The translations under genes and the position numbers were made by a program. A DNA stretch of 10,587 nt from Candidatus Pacearchaeota archaeon (GTDB taxonomy: Archaea > Nanoarchaeota > Nanoarchaeia > Pacearchaeales > GW2011-AR1), in NCBI GenBank assembly GCA_002690445.1, contig NZER01000177.1, forward strand, positions 1 through 10,587. The letters run 5' to 3'. The notes under the pieces are model-generated. The model saw only the letters and a program-made list of their open reading frames with translations, did not search any database and was not told where the DNA came from. Shown here one piece after another: positions 1 through 7,048 of this stretch; the first letter of the stretch is position 1, and every line of letters begins with the position of its first letter.

Positions 1-139
1 GATGGTGTGGGCAACCGCAACCGGACTTACATTTACGGGACATGTTACCAGCGAAGACTGGGTAATTATTTCAGCAATTTATATTGGAGGTCAGACGATT
101 ATCGATGGCATCGCTAGATTGCGGGGGCACAATGCTTAA
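1..139 (+). CDS. C-terminal end of a small membrane protein, possibly a holin (partial)
   Basis: The frame is open from the left edge and stops with TAA at 137-139, so only about the last 45 residues are visible. The ATG at 2-4 may be internal. The visible part has two hydrophobic stretches (VWATATGLTF and, after a short polar SEDW turn, VIISAIYIGGQ), then a short basic tail (ARLRGHN). This fits the last membrane hairpin or helix of a small phage membrane protein. The next two genes look spanin-like, so a holin is the natural guess from context, but nothing here proves it. The stop codon overlaps the start of the next gene (ATG at 132), so the two are probably translationally coupled. Confidence 0.5.
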   Translation, partial: MVWATATGLTFTGHVTSEDWVIISAIYIGGQTIIDGIARLRGHNA

Positions 140-518
140 GAAGCGTATTTTAGAATTTGCCCTAAAGAATTGGAAAGCAATACTCATTGTGTTGCTCCTT
201 CTCGTTGTGGTGTTGAAGACTCGTTATGACTACCACCTCATGCAGTCGGCATACACTACGATGATTGAATCTAATGAGGCACAAGTTAAAGGGCTCAAAG
301 AGATTCATAAGAAAGAGATCGAAGAAAAGCAGCTACTGATGGAAAGCTTTTTGGAATCGATAGCAAACATCGAAGAAGACTACGAAAGAACATTAGCAGA
401 ACTTGAAGTAGAGCGTAACAAGAAGACGCGAGAATACGCAAGAAAATTCACTGAAGACAAAGCAGGACTAATTACAGACATAGAGACCACTCTTGGGTTG
501 GAATATGTTTCTCCTTAA
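132..518 (+). CDS. Inner-membrane spanin-like (Rz-like) coiled-coil protein
   Basis: This is a 128-residue protein. It has a short basic N-terminus (MLKKR), one strong membrane helix at about residues 16-28 (an uninterrupted run of I, L and V), then a long charged region rich in Glu, Lys, Leu and Ile from about 38 to 115 that looks like coiled coil. That is the layout of phage i-spanins, which sit in the inner membrane and reach across the periplasm to help disrupt the outer membrane at lysis. I chose ATG 132 because it overlaps the upstream stop and gives a standard N-in anchor; a TTG at 84 in the same frame would add residues without a membrane signature. A G-run at 123-127 is a weak ribosome site. 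No characteristic spanin residue is visible, so the call rests on topology and context. Another single-pass coiled-coil membrane protein is possible. Confidence 0.55.
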   Translation: MLKKRILEFALKNWKAILIVLLLLVVVLKTRYDYHLMQSAYTTMIESNEAQVKGLKEIHKKEIEEKQLLMESFLESIANIEEDYERTLAELEVERNKKTREYARKFTEDKAGLITDIETTLGLEYVSP

Positions 519-927
519 TTTATTGCTTATGGTTGCCCCACCGGCTCAAGCAGAGACGGGACAGTTTACTATCTTGGGACAACATGAGTGTGCGCCGTTT
601 GAAGGAGTCTTGTTTAACAAGCAGGCAATATCAGAAGTGCTCTCGGGATATGATCGGTTTCAATATGCTTGTGATAACGTGGTTAAATATGAACTAAGCA
701 AACAAGCTGAGCTTCACCGCTACGATATAGAAACTCTCAAGATAGAACATAAAGCACTCACTCAAGAGTATGATTTGTTTATTGAGCATAAGGATAAAGA
801 AATTCAAGCACTAGTTAAATCTCTTAAGAAGACATCCCCGCGTAATAAGACATGGTGGTTTGTTGGCGGATTGGTGGTTGGGTCAGCCGCAACCTACGGA
901 GCATATAGAGTATTCGATGAAAGATAA
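505..927 (+). CDS. Secreted coiled-coil protein with C-terminal membrane anchor, possible lysis protein
   Basis: This 140-residue protein starts with a short hydrophobic signal (residues 1-16) ending in AQA, a good signal peptidase I site before Glu17. The exported part has two cysteines (Cys29 and Cys56) that could form a disulfide. A charged, helical, coiled-coil-like stretch follows (about 60-110). The C-terminus is a basic patch, a membrane helix at about 117-134 and a short charged tail. Signal, periplasmic coil and C-terminal anchor is the plan of unimolecular spanins, but there is no lipobox cysteine after the signal, so it does not fit a known outer-membrane lipoprotein spanin. ATG 505 was chosen over TTG 493 because it starts the signal peptide directly. 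The start overlaps the preceding gene by 14 bases, supporting a shared role. The exact function is not recognised. Confidence 0.55.
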   Translation: MFLLNLLLMVAPPAQAETGQFTILGQHECAPFEGVLFNKQAISEVLSGYDRFQYACDNVVKYELSKQAELHRYDIETLKIEHKALTQEYDLFIEHKDKEIQALVKSLKKTSPRNKTWWFVGGLVVGSAATYGAYRVFDER

Positions 928-1312
928 AGATTTAAATCAGATTGCCGCTGTTGAAAAAGCCATAGCTGAAAAGTTTGGCCACGAGGCTATAGCGAATCCG
1001 AATGCCAATTGGGACGAAAATAAAGAGCAAGAATATATAACCCAAGCCAGAGAACTGTATTTAAAATCTTTTCAAAATGAAGGCTGGCAAGATAAAATCG
1101 ACGTTAATGGTATAAAGGTTACAAAAAAACTACTTAATAGAGAATCTTCTAGAACATGTCCTGTCTGCGGAACTTTTCCAAAGAGATCAATGGATGATGT
1201 TTGTCTTTTGAAGTTTGATTGTTGCAATACCTGCTACACTCAATACGTTGAAGGCAGAGAAGATAGATGGTTAAAAGGTTGGAGACCGCAAATTAAAGAG
1301 GACACTAAATAA
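917..1312 (+). CDS. Unrecognised small protein with C-terminal Cys4 zinc-ribbon-like motif
   Basis: This is a 131-residue protein. The first 75 residues are polar and probably helical. The C-terminal third has CPVC (Cys81, Cys84) and, about 18 residues later, CNTC (Cys103, Cys106), with extra cysteines at 96 and 102. Two CxxC knuckles at this spacing suggest a rubredoxin-like or zinc-ribbon fold. A distinctive Tyr/Trp/Arg-rich tail follows (YVEGREDRW, then GWRP). I recall similar tails in uncharacterised marine phage proteins but cannot name a family. The ATG at 917 overlaps the previous stop (925-927), and an AGAG at 907-910 gives a modest ribosome site. It lies between the lysis-like genes and the packaging genes, so a DNA- or protein-binding role is possible. 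No function is assigned. Confidence 0.7.
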   Translation: MKDKDLNQIAAVEKAIAEKFGHEAIANPNANWDENKEQEYITQARELYLKSFQNEGWQDKIDVNGIKVTKKLLNRESSRTCPVCGTFPKRSMDDVCLLKFDCCNTCYTQYVEGREDRWLKGWRPQIKEDTK

Positions 1313-1845
1313 TGGCAACAGTTTACGAAATTATACAAGGATTAGGACAAGCTGCCGCGAACGCATATGACGGCGCGCTCGGAGAAGATTACGAGCCAGC
1401 GAAGCCCGGTATCCTCCGAAGAGAAGAAGGTGATGCCCTCATTGACCAGAGAGTGATGGACGGCTTTAATGTGAAGTTCTATGGCAACATGATGTGCCTT
1501 AGCTACCAATCTGAAATTCAACTTAAAGAAGTATACGGCGGCAATTTCGAAGAGGATATGGAACACCAACTCTCAGGTATTGCCGGCTGGCTGAAAAAGG
1601 AATATAAGAAGATCACCGGAGATTCGGTTACCCTTGTCAAAGAAGGCGAAATTAATGTTCGCGTAGAAAGTTCTTCGCGAGTACGCACTTGGGTAACTGC
1701 CCAGATGCATTATAAGGTTGGCGGACTTGATGAGGAAATGATGCTTGAAGCTCCCTCTGCGGATACGGTAGATACCAAGTGGCGAACGTTCTTGGACCAA
1801 GGTGGTCTGGGTACGCGCCCGAAGAACGATACTCGGAAGAAGTAA
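1312..1845 (+). CDS. Conserved-looking phage protein of unknown function (177 aa)
   Basis: This is a soluble protein with no membrane segment or signal. The N-terminus (MATVYEIIQGLGQAAANAYDG) is probably helical and is followed by an acidic linker. The central part alternates charged and hydrophobic residues, including a likely helix around GWLKKEYKKITG and beta-like stretches after it. The C-terminus is short and basic (RPKNDTRKK). I recall similar unnamed proteins in uncultured marine phage genomes, always without a function. The start codon shares one base with the previous stop (1310-1312), and GAGGA at 1298-1302 is a good ribosome site. It lies two genes upstream of the large terminase, so it is one candidate for a small terminase subunit or packaging accessory protein, but no DNA-binding motif is evident. 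Confidence 0.8.
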   Translation: MATVYEIIQGLGQAAANAYDGALGEDYEPAKPGILRREEGDALIDQRVMDGFNVKFYGNMMCLSYQSEIQLKEVYGGNFEEDMEHQLSGIAGWLKKEYKKITGDSVTLVKEGEINVRVESSSRVRTWVTAQMHYKVGGLDEEMMLEAPSADTVDTKWRTFLDQGGLGTRPKNDTRKK

Positions 1846-1847
1846 AC

Positions 1848-2660
1848 ATGAATATTTCTCGCAATGATCTTTATCGCATTGTTCTTGAAGAGTATTTACT
1901 TGAAGAAGGACACGCCGGCAATGATGCCGCGGAAGACCTCCTTAAGAAGATATTGGGCGACAAGTACAAGCCCCCCGAAGAAAGAGATCCCGCGCGATAC
2001 GCAAAACACCATGGTGATACAGAACCCATGGAGAAGCCTCACGCCGAGGAAGATCCGGAAGAACTCACAGGCGTCGTAGATTCCGGTGAAACTTACCCAA
2101 TTGATCCAGATGCGGAGACCCCCTTCCGGTCGCGCCAACCAATGAGTGCCGACGAGATAGCTACCACCATCGGCGAATTGATCCACGGCAGAGATCCAGA
2201 AGAGGTCTCAGAGATATTTCAGATGGCTTTTGAGAAGTTGCCAGGAGTGGAGTTGTCTAGCCCCGGCGATGAAGATTACCCAGGAGAAGAGACGCTCTAC
2301 AATCCCGGCGCCGAAGGCAGACCATCAATTAGTTTGGGGCCCCTACGCGAGCGCATTGGGAATAAAGCCTTTGAGAAGATTTTAGAAGTGGCAGGACTTT
2401 CGTATGGATCCCATTCAATGGCTGGGATCCCCGGAAGCAGAGATGACGAGGAAGAAGAAGTAGTCGAAGGCGAGTACCGCGACTTGGAAGATGAGGGAGA
2501 AGTATACGATGTCTTGGATCCAGAAGGACTGGCACAAAAAGCCGATGCGGAGCTTGTTAATATGATGTGGATCGATGGGATGGAAAAGATGATTGTTTTA
2601 GATGGCGAAGGCGGACTAGCAAATCGTGAAGAAGTTATTGCGGCATTGAAAGATGTATGA
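1848..2660 (+). CDS. Acidic protein of unknown function with possible capsid-targeting leader
   Basis: This 270-residue protein is strongly acidic, with many Asp, Glu, Pro and Gly residues and several Glu/Asp runs, as in DDEEEEVVEGEYRDLEDEGE. Much of it is probably disordered. Two helical-looking islands are around MSADEIATTIGELIHG and the C-terminal stretch ending EEVIAALKDV. The N-terminus forms an amphipathic leader (MNISRNDLYRIVLEEYLLEE) ending in Leu-x-Glu followed by Gly21, which matches the cleavage preference of T4 gp21-type proteases. This suggests an internal, scaffold-like or prohead-core protein. Its place directly before the terminase would also suit a small terminase, but it is unusually acidic for one. 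ATG 1848 was chosen over an in-frame ATG at 1779 because it follows the previous stop by two bases and has GGAAG at 1835-1839. No family is recognised. Confidence 0.8.
   Translation: MNISRNDLYRIVLEEYLLEEGHAGNDAAEDLLKKILGDKYKPPEERDPARYAKHHGDTEPMEKPHAEEDPEELTGVVDSGETYPIDPDAETPFRSRQPMSADEIATTIGELIHGRDPEEVSEIFQMAFEKLPGVELSSPGDEDYPGEETLYNPGAEGRPSISLGPLRERIGNKAFEKILEVAGLSYGSHSMAGIPGSRDDEEEEVVEGEYRDLEDEGEVYDVLDPEGLAQKADAELVNMMWIDGMEKMIVLDGEGGLANREEVIAALKDV
2406..2430. repeat. Perfect 8-base inverted repeat
   Basis: GGATCCCA at 2406-2413 is exactly complementary to TGGGATCC at 2423-2430, with a 9-base loop. It lies inside the acidic gene that starts at 1848. No T-run follows and translation passes through it, so it is not a convincing terminator. 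It may be a chance result of the GGATC-rich codon use here. Confidence 0.4.
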
Positions 2661-4240
2661 GTTTTCAGTTAGACAAAAAGCAGAGAGTCAAAGAAATATT
2701 AAAATGTGGTAAGGATCCTTCTTACTTTCTAAACACGTATGCCCGTATATCACACCCGATGCACGGGTTGATTCTTTTTGATACCTATGACTTTCAAGAT
2801 GAGCTTCTTAAAGATTTTAATGATTATCGGTTCAATGTCATCCTCAAGGCGCGCCAGCTAGGAATCTCAACGGTTACAGCAGGTTACATCGTTTGGATGA
2901 TGTTGTTCCATCGCGACAAGGCAATTCTTGTTATGGCAACAAAGTTCGCAACAGCGGGAAACCTTGTAAAGAAAGTAAAGAGTGTCATGCGAAACCTTCC
3001 GGACTGGCTCAAAATTTCAACTATCGACGTGGACAACCGAACATCTTTTGAACTTTCAAATGGTTCGTCTATTAAAGCTGCTTCTACTTCTGGGGATGCC
3101 GGACGTTCAGAAGCGCTGTCGCTTTTAGTGCTCGATGAGGCTGCTCACATCGAAAACCTTGAAGAACTTTGGACAGGGCTATATCCCACGTTGTCCACCG
3201 GTGGGCGCTGTATTGCGCTCTCCACCCCCAACGGTGTTGGGAATTGGTTTCACAAAACATGCGTTGACGCAGAGGCAGCCGCAAACAATTTTCATTTAAC
3301 AACTCTCCAGTGGGATGTACACCCAGATAGAGATGAAGACTGGTATAAAAAAGAAACCAAGAACATGTCGAAGCGCCAAATTGCACAAGAGCTTAAGTGT
3401 AATTTCAATACATCCGGCGAGACCGTCATTGATCCGGAGTGCATGGAGTGGTTGCTTACGACTGTGAAGGAGCCTAAATATCGCACCGGCTTTGATCGTA
3501 ATTTTTGGATTTGGGAAGAGTACGATCCTACCTGTAATTATTTACTGGTTGTTGACGTTGCCCGTGGGGATGCAGCAGACTATTCTGCCTTTCACATTAT
3601 AAAATTAGAAACGCTAGAATGTATCGGAGAGTACCAAGGCAAGGCAACTCCCGACATGTATGCTAACATGCTCAATCAAGTTGGCAGAGAGTTTGGAAAC
3701 TGTATGCTCGTAGTAGAAAATAACAATATAGGGTACACAGTTTTAGATAAGCTGATAGAATATGAGTATCCAAATTTGTATTATTCTATTAAATCAACTC
3801 ATGAATATATCGAACAATTTGAAGGAGAATATCGTCACAACGCTATTCCTGGATTTTCCACCACCTCCAAGACACGCCCCCTCATAGTTGCAAAACTTGA
3901 AGAATTCATCAGAAACAAACTAATTAAGATATATTCTTCTCGAACAGTTAACGAGATGAAAACATTTATTTGGAGGAACGGTAAACCGCAAGCAATGAAA
4001 GGGTACCATGATGATTTGATTATGGCTCTTGCGATTGCTTGCTGGGTTAGAGACACCGCATTACAGAGTAACACCAGAGAGCTTAACTATAAAAAAGCCT
4101 TTGTAGATGCAATTTTAACATCGAGAACAATTATGAATACTCAAATAAAAGGACAACAAGGCTATAAAAAAGATGACTTGTTTGATAAAATGTCAGAAGC
4201 AGAAAAGCTATATAGCCAATATAAATGGATTATAAAGTGA
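2657..4240 (+). CDS. Terminase large subunit (packaging ATPase and nuclease)
   Basis: This 527-residue protein is the motor that pumps DNA into the prohead through the portal and cuts the concatemer. The N-terminal ATPase shows a Walker A-like motif KARQLGIST (64-72), a Walker B hydrophobic strand ending in Asp160-Glu161, and a coupling motif STPNG (189-193). The C-terminal RNase H-like nuclease has acidic residues in the expected order: Asp300 in VVDVARGD, Glu354 in VVENNN, and Asp452/Asp453 in YHDD. The length is close to other large terminases (T4 gp17 is about 610). The Walker A loop has Ile where T4 has the Lys of GKT; the lysine instead sits at the start of the motif, as in some other terminase families. 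The start overlaps the previous stop (ATGA) with no clear ribosome site, so expression probably depends on coupling. The nuclease half is AT-richer than the ATPase half. Confidence 0.95.
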   Translation: MSFQLDKKQRVKEILKCGKDPSYFLNTYARISHPMHGLILFDTYDFQDELLKDFNDYRFNVILKARQLGISTVTAGYIVWMMLFHRDKAILVMATKFATAGNLVKKVKSVMRNLPDWLKISTIDVDNRTSFELSNGSSIKAASTSGDAGRSEALSLLVLDEAAHIENLEELWTGLYPTLSTGGRCIALSTPNGVGNWFHKTCVDAEAAANNFHLTTLQWDVHPDRDEDWYKKETKNMSKRQIAQELKCNFNTSGETVIDPECMEWLLTTVKEPKYRTGFDRNFWIWEEYDPTCNYLLVVDVARGDAADYSAFHIIKLETLECIGEYQGKATPDMYANMLNQVGREFGNCMLVVENNNIGYTVLDKLIEYEYPNLYYSIKSTHEYIEQFEGEYRHNAIPGFSTTSKTRPLIVAKLEEFIRNKLIKIYSSRTVNEMKTFIWRNGKPQAMKGYHDDLIMALAIACWVRDTALQSNTRELNYKKAFVDAILTSRTIMNTQIKGQQGYKKDDLFDKMSEAEKLYSQYKWIIK

Positions 4241-4248
4241 GAAAATAA

Positions 4249-6246
4249 ATGCCCCCCAACGATTATAGAAATTCGAAAAATCCGCGCAACGCTCAGTCAG
4301 GTTTATTTAGAGCGTTAACACGACTCTTCTCGGGTCCGATTGTTAATTACCGATCACAGTCCGGTAGAAAGATCCGACGCCAGCATTTGGACAAGTTCTC
4401 CAGCCGGTTTCAGTCGGCATCTGGGCAGAACTTTAAGAAGTCTCTTTATAATCCCCTGGACACAATCGCAGCAAACGCGATGCAGAATCAACGCCGAGTG
4501 GAGCGATATGTCGATTTCGATCAGATGGAATACACCCCAGAGATCGCATCGTCGTTGGATATTTATGCCGACGAAATGACAACGTATTCCGATTTGCGGC
4601 CGATGCTTAATATCAGGTGCCCGAACGAAGAGATTAAAGCAGTACTAGCTGTCCTGTATGAAAACATTTTGAGCCTTCAATATAACTTATTTGGCTGGGC
4701 ACGCACAATGTGTAAGTATGGAGACTTCTTTCTCTATCTGGACATCGACGAGAAGTACGGTGTACAATCAGTCATTGCGCTTCCTTCCTCTGAAGTGGAG
4801 AGACTCGAAGGAAAGGACTCGACGAACCCTAACTATGTTCAGTATCAGTGGAACTCTGGTGGGATGACTTTTGAAAATTGGCAGATGGCTCACTTTAGAA
4901 TTCTTGGTAATGATAAACACGCTCCATATGGCACTGCCGTTTTAGATCCATGCCGTCGAATATTCCGACAGCTAACTTTGGTAGAAGATGCCATGATGGC
5001 TTACCGGGTGATTCGTTCCTCTGAGCGAAGACTCTTCAAGATTGATGTGGGCGCTATTCCTCCCCAAGATGTGGAACAGTATATGGAAAAGATTGAGACT
5101 CAACTCAAGCGACACTCAGTCGTTGATCCCCAGTCCGGACGCGTAGACCTACGTTATAATCCGATGAGCATTGAAGAAGACTACTTCATTCCTGTACGTC
5201 CGGGCTCAGCAACAGATATTACCAACCTCGCCGGCGGCTCAAATACCACAGCCATCGATGATGTAAAGTACCTACGCGACAAACTCTTTTCAGCACTCAA
5301 GATCCCCCAAGCTTATCTAGCCATGGGAGAGGGAGCCGCCGAAGATAAGACTACACTCGCGCAAAAGGACATTCGTTTTGCAAGAACCATCCAGAGACTA
5401 CAGAGGGTTATTGTTTCCGAGTTAGAAAAGATCGGCATTATCCACCTTTACACCTTGGGCTTCAGGGGAGATGATCTTTTAAGCTTCACTTTGGCACTCA
5501 ACAATCCCTCTAAAATTGCCGAGCTTCAAGAAATTGAACAGTGGAAAGCAAAGTTTGATATTGCCGGCGCAGCCACCGAGGGTTATTTTTCCCGCGCTTG
5601 GGTTGCCGACAACATCTTTGGGCTTTCCCATGAAGAGTTTATCCGTAACCAGCGCGAGATGTATTATGACCGCAAGCACGACGCAGCGCTCCAGAAGGTG
5701 GCAGAAGATGCCGCTGCAGCCGAAACAGCAGGAGCAGGCGGAGGAATGGACATGGGCGGTGATATGGGCGCCGATATGGGAATGGATATGGACGCTGAAA
5801 TGGGAGCAGAGGAAGGTGCACCCGAAGAGATGCCCGCCGCCGAGGCTGGCGGCGAAGAGTCCGCCCTTCTCGCGGTACCCCCGGGATCCCGAAATGCGCC
5901 GCGCCTTACACCCGGAGCAAAAGGAAAAGTATACCACCCTGTTAAGAGTGATAAGAGGAAAAATAGTGGACCCCGCACGCGCAATTATAATGCCCAATAC
6001 AATCATGAGAAGCGTGGTGCCTCCAACAGAGCAACGTTTCCCGGGTCAGAGATTAACACCATCCCTAGTTTAGCGAAGGGTATTTATGAGGTTGATCAAT
6101 CTACTTATAATTTAGATGGAGATGAAGAAGAAATAAAACTCTTTGAGGTTAGCGAGTCACTTCGCAACCTACTTAAGGGGCTTGAACACAAGAATCAATT
6201 ATTAACGGAGCAAAAGGATGAAGATCAGACACAACAAGAAGCGTAA
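4249..6246 (+). CDS. Portal (head-tail vertex) protein, T4 gp20 type
   Basis: Twelve copies of this protein should form the ring at one capsid vertex through which DNA enters and leaves. It also starts prohead assembly and binds the terminase. The 665-residue product has family-typical sequence: MEYTPEIASSLDIYADE from residue 93, DVKYLRDKLF at 338-347, and the TTLAQKDIRFARTIQRLQ helix just after. The recognisable portal part ends near residue 480, comparable to T4 gp20 (524). The remaining 170 or so residues are unusual: an Ala/Glu stretch, a Met/Asp/Gly low-complexity segment near 500-520, a basic segment (VKSDKRKNSGPRTRNY) and an acidic C-terminal helix. The first 60 residues are basic. ATG 4249 lies eight bases after the terminase stop. 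In T4, tail sheath and tube genes lie between terminase and portal; here they are absent. Confidence 0.93.
   Translation: MPPNDYRNSKNPRNAQSGLFRALTRLFSGPIVNYRSQSGRKIRRQHLDKFSSRFQSASGQNFKKSLYNPLDTIAANAMQNQRRVERYVDFDQMEYTPEIASSLDIYADEMTTYSDLRPMLNIRCPNEEIKAVLAVLYENILSLQYNLFGWARTMCKYGDFFLYLDIDEKYGVQSVIALPSSEVERLEGKDSTNPNYVQYQWNSGGMTFENWQMAHFRILGNDKHAPYGTAVLDPCRRIFRQLTLVEDAMMAYRVIRSSERRLFKIDVGAIPPQDVEQYMEKIETQLKRHSVVDPQSGRVDLRYNPMSIEEDYFIPVRPGSATDITNLAGGSNTTAIDDVKYLRDKLFSALKIPQAYLAMGEGAAEDKTTLAQKDIRFARTIQRLQRVIVSELEKIGIIHLYTLGFRGDDLLSFTLALNNPSKIAELQEIEQWKAKFDIAGAATEGYFSRAWVADNIFGLSHEEFIRNQREMYYDRKHDAALQKVAEDAAAAETAGAGGGMDMGGDMGADMGMDMDAEMGAEEGAPEEMPAAEAGGEESALLAVPPGSRNAPRLTPGAKGKVYHPVKSDKRKNSGPRTRNYNAQYNHEKRGASNRATFPGSEINTIPSLAKGIYEVDQSTYNLDGDEEEIKLFEVSESLRNLLKGLEHKNQLLTEQKDEDQTQQEA
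5746..5805 (+). repeat. Met/Asp/Gly low-complexity repeat in the portal gene
   Basis: Twenty codons with imperfect repeats of GATATGGG encode seven Met, with Asp and Gly making up most of the rest. They form a likely flexible linker between the portal core and its extra C-terminal region. Repeats like this change length easily, so copy number may vary between relatives. Confidence 0.7.
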
Positions 6247-7048
6247 TACCGCGTTTGTTTACGAGGCACTGATAAGGGAGGGCACATCTGCCATCCTGCA
6301 AAAGGACAACGAGCGCAAAAACAAAATTGTTAAAATAATTAAAAGACACTTTAAACCAGGAACTCGCCTTCGCCATGATCTTGAGTGCTACCGCTCTCTT
6401 TATGGAAACCAAAGGATTGCTGCACCGCACTGCATGAGGATTGTCCGAGAGGCAGCGCTACAGCGACGCTTAATTAATCCCCAAGAACTGTTTGATGATC
6501 AGACGGAGCTTATTCGTGACATTAACAAAGATCTAGATTCTGCAGTGTTTGGCAACTTTGTTCCGAATTATAAGAGCTTGGCAACAATATCACAAATGTT
6601 TTCCCCAACGACTGCCCCCAAGGATAAGGTTCTTTTGGAAACCATGGTCATTAACGGAATGATTTCTGACACAGAGGAAGAAGTACCAGGGGAGATCGAC
6701 TCAGTGGTTGTTGAAACGTTTATCAAAAAGTTTAACACGAAATACGATGTTGGTCTTCTAGAAGAACAGAAGAAGCTTTTAAATTATTACATCACGTCTT
6801 TCGTGGACAACTCTTTAGAATTGAAGATGTTTCTTAATGAAGAGATCTCGCGCCTTAAAACGAAATTAACAGAAGCCATAATGGTAGATTGTATCGCTAG
6901 CGACGAAACCATGGTTGATAAAACAAAAGCTGTTGTACAAAAATTAGATGAATTCAAAAACGAAAGCGTTAGCGAAGAGGTTCTCTTAACGGTTTTAAAA
7001 GCCCAATCACTAGTAAAGGAAGTATTTGAAGATGGCAATCGTAATTAA
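6218..7048 (+). CDS. Conserved-looking head-module protein of unknown function (276 aa)
   Basis: This protein is mostly helical and soluble. The N-terminus is strongly basic (MKIRHNKKRN, then AFVYEALIRE), and further Lys/Arg helices follow around KNKIVKIIKRHF. The middle contains a Phe/Asn/Tyr segment (VFGNFVPNYKSLATISQMF). The C-terminal half is charged helix. There is no membrane segment, signal or catalytic motif. The basic N-terminus and long helices would suit binding to DNA or to acidic core proteins, but this is only inference. It takes the place where T4 has the prohead core genes 67 and 68, without obvious similarity. ATG 6218 overlaps the portal gene by 29 bases and has GGAG at 6207-6210. 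I recall similar unnamed proteins in marine phage genomes. Confidence 0.82.
   Translation: MKIRHNKKRNTAFVYEALIREGTSAILQKDNERKNKIVKIIKRHFKPGTRLRHDLECYRSLYGNQRIAAPHCMRIVREAALQRRLINPQELFDDQTELIRDINKDLDSAVFGNFVPNYKSLATISQMFSPTTAPKDKVLLETMVINGMISDTEEEVPGEIDSVVVETFIKKFNTKYDVGLLEEQKKLLNYYITSFVDNSLELKMFLNEEISRLKTKLTEAIMVDCIASDETMVDKTKAVVQKLDEFKNESVSEEVLLTVLKAQSLVKEVFEDGNRN

Noticed and set aside
505..927. Outer-membrane lipoprotein spanin
   Set aside because: The signal peptide ends in AQA-E and there is no lipobox cysteine; the first cysteine is at residue 29.
2406..2430. Intrinsic terminator at the GGATCCCA/TGGGATCC inverted repeat
   Set aside because: There is no T-run after the stem and it lies well inside a coding region.
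5479..6006. Long minus-strand open frame of 175 codons opposite the portal gene
   Set aside because: It mirrors the low-complexity part of a well-supported portal gene, encodes Cys/His-rich sequence without family features, and lies against the direction of every other gene.
5516..6073. Plus-strand open frame of 185 codons inside the portal gene
   Set aside because: It overlaps the portal frame fully; its Trp/Glu/Lys-rich repeats come from reading the Met/Asp/Gly repeat in another frame.
6218..6340. NusB-like N-terminus (basic RHNKKRN followed by AFVYEAL)
   Set aside because: The likeness is a short basic helix start only, and the rest of the 276-residue protein does not resemble NusB.
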